A DNA stretch of 64,000 nucleotides from JBLNBN01 sp050260015 (GTDB lineage: Bacteria > Bacteroidota > Ignavibacteria > Kapaibacteriales > UBA2268), in assembly GCA_050260015.1 (NCBI GenBank), contig JBLNBN010000030.1, positions 62,001 through 126,000 of the forward strand. The letters are read 5' to 3'. A program made the translations under genes and the position numbers. Below the pieces are notes generated by a model, which saw only the letters and a program-made list of their open reading frames with translations, did no database searches and was not told the origin of the DNA. Of the stretch, positions 5,894-15,622 are shown piece by piece. Within the stretch, counting starts at the first letter, position 1; every line of letters starts with the position of its first letter.

Positions 5894-8227
5894 CTATCGG
5901 TTTACTATCGCCTTGATCAACTTAGTCGTATCGCCGCGCCGAATCGCAATAAAATAGACGCCCGGTGCGAAACCGGAACAATCCCACGTGAGCAGGGCCC
6001 CGGTTGAGGATGTTTTTTCAATTGCAAAAGCGCCCTGGCATGGGATCTCGCCGAATAAATTATACAGAGAAACGCTCTCCTCGGTAATATCGGCGACGGC
6101 GGCGCCAGATAGCTCTACCTGTGCGAACTTTGACGCCGGGTTGGGGTAGGGCTCGCCGCAATAAAACCCGTCGGAATTTCTATCTCTCATATTTTCATTT
6201 GCCGATAGCGGTATAACCGGATCCAAAACGCAGAGATTAGGCCGGGGATAATAATCGTCATTGTATGTTGCGATAAACCGAGAACCGTACTTCATAAAGA
6301 CGCCTGTCACGCTACCGTTATATGGAAATGTACGGAAGCGCATACCGGATTTATCGAGCAGGTCGGGATAGGCGTAGAGCTTATCGCCGCGCGTTATATA
6401 GACGAAATCGTCGTCGTAGGTAAACCTGATATCCGAAAATTTGAAGCCTGGATCATCTTCTTTTGACCACTCCACGAACTTAAGTTTGTAGCGGGAGTCG
6501 ATATCGATTAAGTCGATTATTTCGCTCGAATCGATTTCATTACGATGCGCGACGAGGATGTAGTTCTTGCCTTTATTCTTAACCTCTTTGACGAAAATTT
6601 CTGCGTAGTTAGTATCGTACTTTACTATCGTCGTCCATATCTCGCCGCCGTCGGTAGTGTAGCGGATCTCGCTCGCGCTGTCGAGCGTGTTCGCGCAGTG
6701 AATAAAGTGAGTCAGCGGGCTGAGAGAATAGCAATAATCGAGCGCCGTATTGGGAATGATTATTTTTCTATCAGTTTTAAAATCCTTATTCAATACATAA
6801 ATCGAGCTGGAATATTTTAAGTAATCCTCCAGCTTCATAGGCAAAATGAAGTACTCCGCGAGCTTTGACAGTTCAGGCTCTAAGTTAGCGTTTTCATAAT
6901 ACTTAGTTTGGTAATATGGGAAATTAATCGATTTAAGAGTGGATTCGGTATACGTTGCGCCGTAGTCGTCGGAAGTATAGAGGTAAGCGTACATATAATC
7001 GTTTTCATACGCGATCGCATAGAATCTATTTAATTCCGGATCGTAATACTTGTGTCTCATCGGCATAAAAAGAAAATCGGCGAAGTAGTTTTCTCCCATA
7101 TTTATACTGGGTTTTATTTCAAATCGATCGGCTTGCTTTCGATTCATAAACAAGCTTGTCCCTCTTGAGCTTGCATTGAAAAGTAGGAGCGAGTTATCTT
7201 GAGCAATGATTGGGGCCATATAGACTAAAGGTCTATATCCGCTTGAAATTTCTTCGGTATACTTGGTCGTTAAATTGGCGACGCGTAATAAAGCGTTATT
7301 GCCCACGACTATAATCTTGTCGTTCCGAAAGGCGAAATCATTAAAACTTGATTGAACTTGCGACCACCACCCCTGCCCGAAATAAGCTTCAAGCCGTTTG
7401 TCATACTGGTAGAGCCTGTAGAGGGAGTCCCCATAGACGCGGAGGCCTTCGCTTTGGTCGATTTCCAGCGTGTCTTTAATTACGCCGAACTCCTCCATGC
7501 GGATGATAATATTAAGGTAGCCGTAGTATTTGCGCGAGGCTATCGTATGGATCTCGATATTCAAAACGTCGCCGCTGGTAAAGATTGAACTATTAGCGTA
7601 AAATTTTGTTTTAGCGTTATAAAAATTGGTCGTATCCAGCGAAAATGTGTCGATTGGATTTAGCTTAGGAGACAACCGAACGTAAACGGATGAATCCAGC
7701 GCTACTACCAGCTTGTCCTGGAAATAGGTCATGGATTCGCCTGTTTTCGAGCCGAAAGACGTTTTTCTGTAGGTGTCAAATAAATAATCGGAATTAAGAC
7801 TGATTCGATTGGTTTCCTCGAAGGAGGAGTTTAGGGCATATATCGTATTTCTTCCCCGTAGAAAGTACCCGTTCGTCGTTTTGATGACGTCGCAAATTGG
7901 GTCCGCGTATAGATTTTTTACTTTCCATGTCTGCGCTTTATCGTAGGAAAAAGAGATATCGCCTGCAGAATTAAAAGCGACTATCCTATTGTCCTCGACT
8001 TCAAATTTCAGTACAATACCCCGATCGAAGGGGCGGATCTGCCGCCAGGTCGCCCCGTCGTCCTCGCTGAAAACCACATAGCCGTTATCGCCAAGGGCCA
8101 CAAGCGTCTTGCCGTCGTCTTCAATAGATAGGAAGTTAATGATTTGGGGAGTAATTGTAAAATCTCCGGCAAAGCCTTTTCCCGATGCAAGCGTTAAGAA
8201 CGCTATTATAACGAATAGATTTTTCAT
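5894..8227 (-). CDS. T9SS-exported beta-propeller protein A (777 aa)
   Basis: A secreted or surface protein. Residues 1-20 (MKNLFVIIAFLTLASGKGFA) are a signal peptide. The body carries scattered BNR/sialidase-type blades with the S-x-D-x-G-x-T-W pattern (VVFSEDDGATWRQI near residue 50, ISFSYDKAQTWKV, YTSDDYGATYTES, RYTTDGGEIWTTI), separated by long diverged strands. The last 90 residues are a type A sorting domain: EPYPNPASKFAQVEL, SLYNLFGEI, GFAPGVYFIAIRRG, ending LIKAIVNR. That domain directs the protein through type IX secretion and is usually cleaved on export. No sialidase active-site set is evident, so binding or adhesion is likelier than catalysis. It is followed by a terminator and lies 42 bases downstream of a related gene, likely one transcript. 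Confidence 0.85.
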   Translation of the reverse strand: MKNLFVIIAFLTLASGKGFAGDFTITPQIINFLSIEDDGKTLVALGDNGYVVFSEDDGATWRQIRPFDRGIVLKFEVEDNRIVAFNSAGDISFSYDKAQTWKVKNLYADPICDVIKTTNGYFLRGRNTIYALNSSFEETNRISLNSDYLFDTYRKTSFGSKTGESMTYFQDKLVVALDSSVYVRLSPKLNPIDTFSLDTTNFYNAKTKFYANSSIFTSGDVLNIEIHTIASRKYYGYLNIIIRMEEFGVIKDTLEIDQSEGLRVYGDSLYRLYQYDKRLEAYFGQGWWSQVQSSFNDFAFRNDKIIVVGNNALLRVANLTTKYTEEISSGYRPLVYMAPIIAQDNSLLLFNASSRGTSLFMNRKQADRFEIKPSINMGENYFADFLFMPMRHKYYDPELNRFYAIAYENDYMYAYLYTSDDYGATYTESTLKSINFPYYQTKYYENANLEPELSKLAEYFILPMKLEDYLKYSSSIYVLNKDFKTDRKIIIPNTALDYCYSLSPLTHFIHCANTLDSASEIRYTTDGGEIWTTIVKYDTNYAEIFVKEVKNKGKNYILVAHRNEIDSSEIIDLIDIDSRYKLKFVEWSKEDDPGFKFSDIRFTYDDDFVYITRGDKLYAYPDLLDKSGMRFRTFPYNGSVTGVFMKYGSRFIATYNDDYYPRPNLCVLDPVIPLSANENMRDRNSDGFYCGEPYPNPASKFAQVELSGAAVADITEESVSLYNLFGEIPCQGAFAIEKTSSTGALLTWDCSGFAPGVYFIAIRRGDTTKLIKAIVNR

Positions 8228-8269
8228 GCTATATTTCCTGAGTTTATTGCTTTTCGTAAATAAGCGCGC

Positions 8270-10306
8270 TTATCGCGCGACGATAAATGGAACTACTTCA
8301 AGCTTATTTCCGCTGCTTACCGCAAGCATATACATACCCGGCGAAAGGCCGCTAACGTTCAATTTCTTTTCATTGGCGAAGCTTAACGCTTTTCGTCCGT
8401 CGGAAGTAAATACTTCGGCAAAGAATGCAGTCCATGGAGTTGAAATTTCGAGGAATTCCGCCGTTGGATTTGGGAAAACCTTAGTCGAAGTAACGCCCGG
8501 CGCATCCTCCACGCCCTTAACTATTCCCAAATCGGAAAGCTTGGCTACAAAGACCCCAAATTCGGATCCGGCGAAGAGGTAGTCTCCGAAAACGTAGAGC
8601 GAATATACTCTCTCGTCCGAAAAGTCATAACCCGCCATTTCCCATGTAGCTCCGTAATCGCGGGATAGGAATATGCCCCTGTCGGGCGCGTTGTAAACTA
8701 TAGTTCTGCCAATAAGCGTTGCGGAAATATAATCGTAGGGGGTATATATTGTATTCCAATGCTCGCCGTAATCCCAGGAAAAGTAAATATTACCCTCCTC
8801 GTTGTAGGCTACCGCAAGGCTGCCATTTGCCGTAATTCCTTTAATGGACGGTATTGCGAAATGGTGTGGAACTTTGCTCCAGCTTTCGCCGTTATCTGTC
8901 GATCTCAGTATCCCGAGATCGGTTCCCGCCAGTATTCCTTTTGAATTGCGAGCGAAACAATAGAACTGGTATGCCAAAAGGGAAGAATCTATTAAACTCC
9001 ACGTTCTTGCAGTGTCCCTGCTTATGTACATCCCGCTTATTGCGCCCGATAGGATAGCATCATCGGTTTGCAGCAGAGTAAGCGTTCTTACATTTGTCGG
9101 CAGCATCCTGGTTTCCCAGTTCTGCCAGTTATCCGTCGTATAATAGATCTTATCGAGATAAGGAGCAAGCCCGTAGCATAATCCGTCGGGCGTGGGCGAT
9201 GGGAAGAAAGTAGCTCGTGTTATCTCTTTATCGAAAGCCGGCGAGGACCAATTTTCCCCGAGATCCCCGGTAATATACGAGCCGAAATCCCATGTTCCGA
9301 AGAGGAGGCTGTCCTGTAGCGTGGAAAATCTCGATGCTGGGATTTTCCTTAAACCCTTATTTTGCGCCGACCATGTATTGCCCTGGTCGGTGGAAACGAA
9401 AACCCCGTTTTTGCCCGCCGCGTAGAGTATGCCGTCCGAATATATTAGATCGTTGATTTGCTCGGAGCCAAGCTTCGAAGCGGAAAGCTCGTAAGAATCG
9501 TCCTTGGGAACATAGTACCTCAGACCGCCCTGGCCGTTTACGCTTGCGATTAATAAAGTATCGGAAACTTCAACGATTTTGTTGTAGCTGTATGTAGCGA
9601 CTAATTTCTTCCAGGACGACATTCCATCGTTGGAGTAGAAAAAACCGTTCCTTCCGCTGATAAAGAATTTGCCGTCCTTGATAAATATTGAAGAAACCGT
9701 ATTTTCATTTGGATAGTCGTTGGTTAGGGCGGTATCCCAAGTTACGCCCTTGTCGCGGGTGAAATGAATCCCGTTATTAAGAGCGGCGACAATTGTATCC
9801 CCGGAGGGAGTGGCGGCGACTATCTCTCCCCATAGGTTTGAATTATTGCGCTGCGGGTAGTCCCAGCTTGCTCCCTGGTCGGTCGAGCGAATTAGGCCGT
9901 TATCTGTTCCGACAAGGATCAGCTTGTCGTTCATAAATATTTGCCTGATTCGCTTAGGCATATCCTCGAGCGGCAAATTCTGGAAAATCCTTTCCCAATT
10001 CTCTCCATCAGTCGAGCGATAAGCGCCGGCTTCGGTAGAAGCGTAGATTGCATTTTTGTAGGAGAAGAGGTGATTCAGCCTTTTTGTAAATGCGAACGGT
10101 TTGCGGAGCTTTGTCCACTCGATCGAGCTCTTCAGCGAGGTGAAAGCGCTGATAGGCGCATATTCAGACGTTAGCGCGAAGAGGGAACTTTCAAGCGGGC
10201 AGACCTGGTATACCGCGCCGCCGTAGGGGCCTACGGCCCTCCATTGGGCTTGGAGCGGCATGGCCAGCAAGATAAGAGAGAATGCAAAAAGTACGGAATT
10301 CTTCAT
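8270..10306 (-). CDS. T9SS-exported beta-propeller protein B (678 aa)
   Basis: Signal peptide MKNSVLFAFSLILLAMPLQA, then about eleven well-kept BNR blades, for example AYRSTDGENWERI, LIRSTDQGASWDYP, VFVSTDQGNTWSAQ, ILRSTDNGESWSKV and IFLSRDYGATWEMA. These form one or two beta-propellers resembling the photosystem II assembly factor Ycf48/sortilin type. The C-terminal 75 residues are a T9SS sorting domain (VFPNPTAEFLEIS, VFTSDGRKALS, LNVSGLSPGMYMLAVSSG, ending VVPFIVAR). It is the promoter-proximal gene of the minus-strand pair, with the divergent pair 284 bases away. The role is unknown; a surface adhesin or binding protein is the usual inference for such cargo. Confidence 0.87.
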   Translation of the reverse strand: MKNSVLFAFSLILLAMPLQAQWRAVGPYGGAVYQVCPLESSLFALTSEYAPISAFTSLKSSIEWTKLRKPFAFTKRLNHLFSYKNAIYASTEAGAYRSTDGENWERIFQNLPLEDMPKRIRQIFMNDKLILVGTDNGLIRSTDQGASWDYPQRNNSNLWGEIVAATPSGDTIVAALNNGIHFTRDKGVTWDTALTNDYPNENTVSSIFIKDGKFFISGRNGFFYSNDGMSSWKKLVATYSYNKIVEVSDTLLIASVNGQGGLRYYVPKDDSYELSASKLGSEQINDLIYSDGILYAAGKNGVFVSTDQGNTWSAQNKGLRKIPASRFSTLQDSLLFGTWDFGSYITGDLGENWSSPAFDKEITRATFFPSPTPDGLCYGLAPYLDKIYYTTDNWQNWETRMLPTNVRTLTLLQTDDAILSGAISGMYISRDTARTWSLIDSSLLAYQFYCFARNSKGILAGTDLGILRSTDNGESWSKVPHHFAIPSIKGITANGSLAVAYNEEGNIYFSWDYGEHWNTIYTPYDYISATLIGRTIVYNAPDRGIFLSRDYGATWEMAGYDFSDERVYSLYVFGDYLFAGSEFGVFVAKLSDLGIVKGVEDAPGVTSTKVFPNPTAEFLEISTPWTAFFAEVFTSDGRKALSFANEKKLNVSGLSPGMYMLAVSSGNKLEVVPFIVAR

Positions 10307-10590
10307 TGAACAGCCTTTTTTATTATTTGTACATTCGCTTTCCTATATAAACAGATGAACTGCCGTTTTGTAACAGTAGTGTGGAAAAAATATTTTTATT
10401 TTTCTCTATTAAATTGGATATTTTATTTGTTGCCGGCTTGAAGTATGCTTAATAGTAATAAACGCAGGGCCAGATCGGCTTCTCAAATTTTAAGAAAACT
10501 TGATTCTGAAATAATTAATAAATTCATATTTGTTAAGCAAGAATAATAAATCTTTTGTATATTGCATAAAGTTAATAAAAGGAACATGAA
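10307..10590. promoter_or_regulatory. Divergent promoter region between two T9SS cargo pairs
   Basis: A 284-base AT-rich spacer between head-to-head genes, so it must contain promoters for both directions. I could not place a confident TTTG/TAnnTTTG pair on either strand. A weak AAAGG lies just before the ATG at 10591. Confidence 0.45.
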
Positions 10591-12690
10591 ATGAAGTTAT
10601 TATTTCTAGCTTTTATTTTTATAGCGGTTATTCATCCATTTGCTCATGCCTCTCCGGCATGGAAACCGACCAACGGGCCGGTAATGGAGGGAGGCGCTCT
10701 ATCTATTGCCTCCGACTCCCGGGGCTTTTTGTATGCAATAACCGACGGGGCTTCGCTATACCGCCGAGCGCCGCAGGACGCCGTTTGGACTTACCTGCGA
10801 GGCGACGCATACGCGATTGCAATCGATCGCAACGACAACGCTTATGTCGGCAGGGACATGGGATTTATAGATATGTACGATAAGAATTTCCAATTTCTAA
10901 AGATTGTTCGTTACGGCGGGATTTGGGATGGAGAAATTGAATCAATAATTCCCGACGCCGGCGGGAATCTTTATACCATCACAGCCGGGAACGACCTCAC
11001 TTCATTAATAGATACCTCGCAGATTTGGAATATTATAAGAGACCACGGCATACGGGACATCGACGTGGATTCCGGGAAAGTGGCGATCATGAATTATTTC
11101 GGATTTTTGTTTAGAAGTCTCGACACCGGTCGCACGTGGACTCCAATAAATATAAAGGATGATAAAGATTTCCGCGTTGTGTCGATTGAATATGACAAGA
11201 AGCATGAAACCTGGATGGCTATCTGCCGGGGAAGAACGTTCTATATATCTACAGATTCCGGGTTGACATGGACGCAAAGAGGGGACGTATTACCCCTGAC
11301 CTATGTACGCGAATTTTACGTATCGAAAAGCGGCGCCACGTATATTGCTTATGACAGCGCAGCGTATCGCTCTTCCGACGGCGGCGTTACCTGGTTTATG
11401 TTGCCCGGCTTGGATAGCGTAATGATAACGGGATTGGTTGAAGAAGGAGAAAATCTATTTATTACAAATGAATCTCATTCGGTTATTAAATACAACTTAA
11501 CGACCCAGCGCTCTGAGCCATTCGATAGGGGGTTTATCCTATCGTACGTTACAAAGGTTGCCGTAAATATCGACGGAACAGTCTTTGCGACTACATATGA
11601 GGGCATTTATAAATCGACCGACGAAGGCGGCTACTGGGAATTAATCCAATTCCCGGGCGGCGCTACGGGAGGTAAAGAAGTATATTGCACGAAGTCCGGG
11701 CTTGTCTTCGCCCGGGATAACAATGCCGCATATGTTTCAAGAGATTTCGGCGCGAGCTGGGAAAGAGTAAAAATGCATCCCGACAGCGGCTATATTTCCC
11801 CGCAGGTAATGGCGGAGGATGACCGGGGAAGGCTTTACGCCGGGTATAATGGAATAATCTACTCGGACGACGCAGGCGTAAACTGGGAGCGAGTGGAATT
11901 ATACTATACCTACAAAAATATACAATCAATAGCATGCTATGGGGATATCCTCGCGTTTACTGTGCAGACGGAAGGGCCGTTCATCTCAAAAGATCGTGGA
12001 GCGACGTATCACAACCTGCAATTCCCGGTAAATTATGATAATGGCCACCCGGATTCTTACGTTCGATTTAATTCTAAGGGCGAACTGTATGTATTTATAA
12101 ATAGGGCCCATAGCCCGAACATGATTAACCGCTCAAGCGATAGCGGGAAGACTTTCGTACGCTACGACAACCTACGGGAGGACACCGGCTTAATTGTACT
12201 GGACAGCGCGGACAATCTCTACTCGATCGGCCAGCGGAGCCGGAAGTATCCGAACGGCCTGATTAGATCGACGGACGGCGGCGCAAGCTGGAGCCGGTAC
12301 TCCAACGACGATATAAAATATTATGAATCAAACGACATTTGCTTCGGCAGGAACGGGAAGGCATACCTGGCGTTGGCTTCTCGCGGCGTCTTTCGGAACG
12401 ACAACGTAATGAGCCTTAGGGAGCCGCCTGTTGTTGAAGATGAATTGATTATTTCGCCCAACCCGGCCGGCGAGGAAATTTCAATTCGAATTGCAAGCGG
12501 TAATGAAAAATTTGAAAACTGGATAATTCAAATCGTTAATGAATATGGCGAGATCGTTTACAAGGATAGATTGAATGGCATGTCCGGATCGGATAAAGCG
12601 CGCATCGGCGCGTTGCCGCAGGGTATTTATTTCGTTCGCGTTATTTCGGGCGGAAGAACGTTTGCAGGTAAATTTGTTATTTCCAGGTAA
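10591..12690 (+). CDS. T9SS-exported beta-propeller protein C (699 aa)
   Basis: Signal peptide MKLLFLAFIFIAVIHPFAHA, followed directly by PAWKPTNGPVMEGG, a start shared with the next gene. About nine BNR blades follow (LFRSLDTGRTWTPI, FYISTDSGLTWTQR, IYKSTDEGGYWELI, AYVSRDFGASWERV, LIRSTDGGASWSRY). The sorting domain occupies the last 80 residues: LIISPNPAGEEISIRI, IQIVNEYGEIVYKDRL, LPQGIYFVRVISGG, ending FAGKFVISR. Product C and product D are paralogs along their whole length and probably arose by tandem duplication. Expected location is the cell surface or medium. Function unknown beyond protein or glycan binding suggested by the propeller fold. Confidence 0.87.
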   Translation: MKLLFLAFIFIAVIHPFAHASPAWKPTNGPVMEGGALSIASDSRGFLYAITDGASLYRRAPQDAVWTYLRGDAYAIAIDRNDNAYVGRDMGFIDMYDKNFQFLKIVRYGGIWDGEIESIIPDAGGNLYTITAGNDLTSLIDTSQIWNIIRDHGIRDIDVDSGKVAIMNYFGFLFRSLDTGRTWTPINIKDDKDFRVVSIEYDKKHETWMAICRGRTFYISTDSGLTWTQRGDVLPLTYVREFYVSKSGATYIAYDSAAYRSSDGGVTWFMLPGLDSVMITGLVEEGENLFITNESHSVIKYNLTTQRSEPFDRGFILSYVTKVAVNIDGTVFATTYEGIYKSTDEGGYWELIQFPGGATGGKEVYCTKSGLVFARDNNAAYVSRDFGASWERVKMHPDSGYISPQVMAEDDRGRLYAGYNGIIYSDDAGVNWERVELYYTYKNIQSIACYGDILAFTVQTEGPFISKDRGATYHNLQFPVNYDNGHPDSYVRFNSKGELYVFINRAHSPNMINRSSDSGKTFVRYDNLREDTGLIVLDSADNLYSIGQRSRKYPNGLIRSTDGGASWSRYSNDDIKYYESNDICFGRNGKAYLALASRGVFRNDNVMSLREPPVVEDELIISPNPAGEEISIRIASGNEKFENWIIQIVNEYGEIVYKDRLNGMSGSDKARIGALPQGIYFVRVISGGRTFAGKFVISR

Positions 12691-12722
12691 TTTGCAACTC
12701 TAACATTCTTAGGAGAATTGGA

Positions 12723-14795
12723 ATGAAAAAGTTTATTATCTTCTTGACAGTAGCCATAGCTTACGCAGCTACGATGAATGCCGCCCCGGAATGGCGGCAG
12801 ACCAACGGGCCTTTCGGCGGGTATATGAAAAAAGTCGTGGAGAACTCCAAGGGGGATCTGTTTGCTCTAAGCGAAGTATGGCAGCTTTTTAAAAAGGCTG
12901 CAGGCAGCGATACATGGACGATGATTGGCGACGGCTACAACGAAGTAACGGTTGACGCTAAGGATAATATCCTGGTTGGAGTATCGTATGGAGACATTCT
13001 TCTTTATGATCAAAATATGAATTTCGTAAAAATTATTCAAAAAAACTATGATTTCGATCATATGAGAAGTATAGTGGCAACTAATACCGGCGGAATTTAT
13101 GCGGTATATCCATACGGCGGAATTTACTTTTCAAGCGACGAAGGGGAGAATTGGAATACGCTAAATGTTGACTATCCGTACAAAGTAAAAGCTGACTCAG
13201 GCAACGTCGCTATTGTGTTGAATCATGGCAAGGAATATTTGAGAACCAGCGATAACGGCCAGAGCTTTGACTATAAAGTAATAAATTCCTCGAATACCGC
13301 TGCGCCCATCGATATGGAGTATAATTATACTTTTAATACCTGGATCGTATTAGGCACGGATAGCTGCATATACGTATCCAGGGATTCAGCGATGACCTGG
13401 ACAAAAGTCAAAGAGCAGGTAAATACCTATGATTATATCGCCATGCACGCGTCGAAAGAAGGGAATACATATATCTACTGCGAGGATAAATCATACGTTT
13501 CTACGGACGGAGGCGATTCGTGGAGTACTCTCGACGGCTTCGACAGCCTGGGCTTAACGTCATTTATTGAATATAACGGCGAGTTAGTTTTTACTGCGAG
13601 AAAAGGAATATACAAATATAATCTTAATTCAAAAGAGATAAGCGATTTTAATAACGGTCTGATCGCATCTATCATCAATAAAGTGGCTGTCGATAAGGAC
13701 GGCGTAGTCTATGCCGCCGCTAACAACGGGCTCTTCCGTTCGACCGACGAAGGCGCAAATTGGAGTCCCATTATGACGATCGATTCAGGGGACGCAATTT
13801 CCTTTGATAACGTATTCTGCTCTAAGTCCGGATTGTTATTTGCCAATACCTTATACGACTCCTGGATGTCAAGCGACAAGGGAAATAGTTGGAGCCCGCT
13901 AAAGTATCAGGCGGATACGGCATTTTTCTCAATCAATGTATTGGCTGAAGATGACTTTGGCAGGCTCTATGGGGACGGTTTAGGGCTTTCCTACTCGGAC
14001 GATGGCGCGCAAACCTGGGATACAATGCAGGTTCAAGGGAAATCTTACGGTTATAAAGCTACTGTCGCCGCTTATAAGAACCGACTAGCCCTAGGAACGT
14101 ACCAGGACGGCGTATTTTACTCCACGAACCGGGGCGAGACGTTCCGAAAGTTGCCTATGGACGTCCCGGAGAATTACGGTTCCTACTGCCTGTTTAACTC
14201 AAAGGGGGATTTCTTTGTCGCAATGAACGCCTGGCAGGGGGGCGACGCTATATTCCGTTCGACCGACGGCTGCATTTCTTTCGAGGATTTGCCGCTCGTA
14301 AACTATGGAGTGAGATTCATCGCGGTCGATAGCTCGGATTATCTTTATACGCATAACACAAAATACAGGCTGATAAGATCAACAGACAACGGAGAAACCT
14401 GGGAGGAAGCCTCGGATACGAGCGATGCGCGCCAATCGGTTACGGATATTTGCTTCGGTTCGAAAAATAACGCTTACATGGGAACCGCATATAACGGGGT
14501 ATTTAAAACCGACGAAGTAAAGAGCGCAAGAGAGCCCCGTGCTTGTAATGAACCTAGGCTGTTAATCTCCCCCAATCCCGCCGCTGAGCGCGCGACAATT
14601 ACTCTCGCCGAAAATCTTGGCCCCTCGGAAATCACTATTTACAATCAACTTGGCGCGGTAGTTTATAAAAGACAATGGAACGGCGAGGGAAGAGAAGTTG
14701 AGATACCTACGAGCGAATTTCCTCAGGGCGCGTACTTCGTTAAAGTATCCGCAGGCGGGGAAGTGATGACGGGGAAATTCGCGGTGGTGAGGTAG
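12723..14795 (+). CDS. T9SS-exported beta-propeller protein D (690 aa)
   Basis: Paralog of the gene 32 bases upstream, with its own AGGAG (12711-12715) 7 bases before the ATG; the two are likely co-transcribed. Signal peptide MKKFIIFLTVAIAYAATMNA, then PEWRQTNGPFGGYMKK. About ten BNR blades can be picked out, among them IYFSSDEGENWNTL, SYVSTDGGDSWSTL, LFRSTDEGANWSPI and LIRSTDNGETWEEA. The sorting domain runs from LLISPNPAAERATITL through ITIYNQLGAVVYKRQ and FPQGAYFVKVSAGG to GKFAVVR. Its predicted place and role are as for protein C. Divergence between C and D is highest in the central blades, as expected for surface-exposed loops. Confidence 0.87.
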   Translation: MKKFIIFLTVAIAYAATMNAAPEWRQTNGPFGGYMKKVVENSKGDLFALSEVWQLFKKAAGSDTWTMIGDGYNEVTVDAKDNILVGVSYGDILLYDQNMNFVKIIQKNYDFDHMRSIVATNTGGIYAVYPYGGIYFSSDEGENWNTLNVDYPYKVKADSGNVAIVLNHGKEYLRTSDNGQSFDYKVINSSNTAAPIDMEYNYTFNTWIVLGTDSCIYVSRDSAMTWTKVKEQVNTYDYIAMHASKEGNTYIYCEDKSYVSTDGGDSWSTLDGFDSLGLTSFIEYNGELVFTARKGIYKYNLNSKEISDFNNGLIASIINKVAVDKDGVVYAAANNGLFRSTDEGANWSPIMTIDSGDAISFDNVFCSKSGLLFANTLYDSWMSSDKGNSWSPLKYQADTAFFSINVLAEDDFGRLYGDGLGLSYSDDGAQTWDTMQVQGKSYGYKATVAAYKNRLALGTYQDGVFYSTNRGETFRKLPMDVPENYGSYCLFNSKGDFFVAMNAWQGGDAIFRSTDGCISFEDLPLVNYGVRFIAVDSSDYLYTHNTKYRLIRSTDNGETWEEASDTSDARQSVTDICFGSKNNAYMGTAYNGVFKTDEVKSAREPRACNEPRLLISPNPAAERATITLAENLGPSEITIYNQLGAVVYKRQWNGEGREVEIPTSEFPQGAYFVKVSAGGEVMTGKFAVVR

Positions 14796-14882
14796 AAATT
14801 TTATTCTAAGCGATAGGAAGTATACTTATTCCTTTCGTAAATTGCATTATTAGTTAGTTTCGTTTATTAAAACAGAAAAAGA

Positions 14883-15548
14883 ATGAACTTCATTAACGCG
14901 AAAAAGAAAGCGCTGATATTAGTAATGGCGGCTACGCTCTCCCTTAACGCATTCGCCGCCCCGCCAAAGCCGAGCGACAATATCAGCATTCTAAAAGCTA
15001 ATATTACGAAGTACTATAACGACGGCAGCTATGAGAAGGATTTAAAGGTAGCGATCGCTAAAGGCATCACCGAATTGAAAAGCGTAAAAAAGCTTCCCGG
15101 CAACGCTGCTTTCGTTTTCGATATAGACGAAACGGCTTTATCCAATATGCCATACGAGAAGAATTACGACTACGCCTATATACCCAAGGCATGGGACGAT
15201 TGGATAGATTCAGCGAAGGCCCCGGCGATACCGGCCGTTAAAGGATTTTACGACGATTTGAGGAAGATGGGCGTTAAGATCATATTTATTACCGGCAGAC
15301 CGCAATCGCAGTACGGAGCAACTTATATGAATTTACGCGTCGAGGGGTATAATACTTTCGACACACTCATTTGCAAGCCGCCTGCGATGCGAGGGAAAAA
15401 AGCCGTAGAATACAAATCAAAAACACGGAAGGACCTTTCGAAGAAATATAGCATTATCGGCTCTATCGGCGACCAGGCGAGCGACCTGGAGGGCGGCTTT
15501 ACTAAGATAAAAATCAAGCTGCCAAATTATATGTATTACATCGAATAG
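14883..15548 (+). CDS. HAD superfamily (subfamily IIIB) acid phosphatase
   Basis: A 221-residue exported phosphatase. Residues 1-25 are a signal peptide (KKKALILVMAATLSLNAFA). HAD motif I is FVFDIDETALSN with nucleophile D80 and acid/base D82, motif II is IIFITGRP, and motif III is IGDQASDLEGG. This matches the class B/lipoprotein e(P4)/plant acid phosphatase branch, which removes phosphate from nucleotides and small phosphoesters outside the cytoplasm. The N-terminus lacks a lipobox Cys, so it is probably soluble periplasmic. It sits 87 bases after T9SS protein D and ends at a bidirectional terminator. Substrate is not predictable from sequence. Confidence 0.88.
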   Translation: MNFINAKKKALILVMAATLSLNAFAAPPKPSDNISILKANITKYYNDGSYEKDLKVAIAKGITELKSVKKLPGNAAFVFDIDETALSNMPYEKNYDYAYIPKAWDDWIDSAKAPAIPAVKGFYDDLRKMGVKIIFITGRPQSQYGATYMNLRVEGYNTFDTLICKPPAMRGKKAVEYKSKTRKDLSKKYSIIGSIGDQASDLEGGFTKIKIKLPNYMYYIE

Positions 15549-15567
15549 CTTTAAAATATGTTATAAA

Positions 15568-15606
15568 AAAAGCGGGCTTGGAAACAACCAAACCCGCTTT
15601 TCTTTT
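15568..15606. terminator. Bidirectional terminator between phosphatase and DUF1015 genes
   Basis: AAAAGCGGGCTTGG pairs with CCAAACCCGCTTTT (one mismatch) across a short loop, with an A run before and a T run after. It serves two convergent genes. Confidence 0.85.
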
Positions 15607-15622
15607 TTAGAAAGAGAATGAA

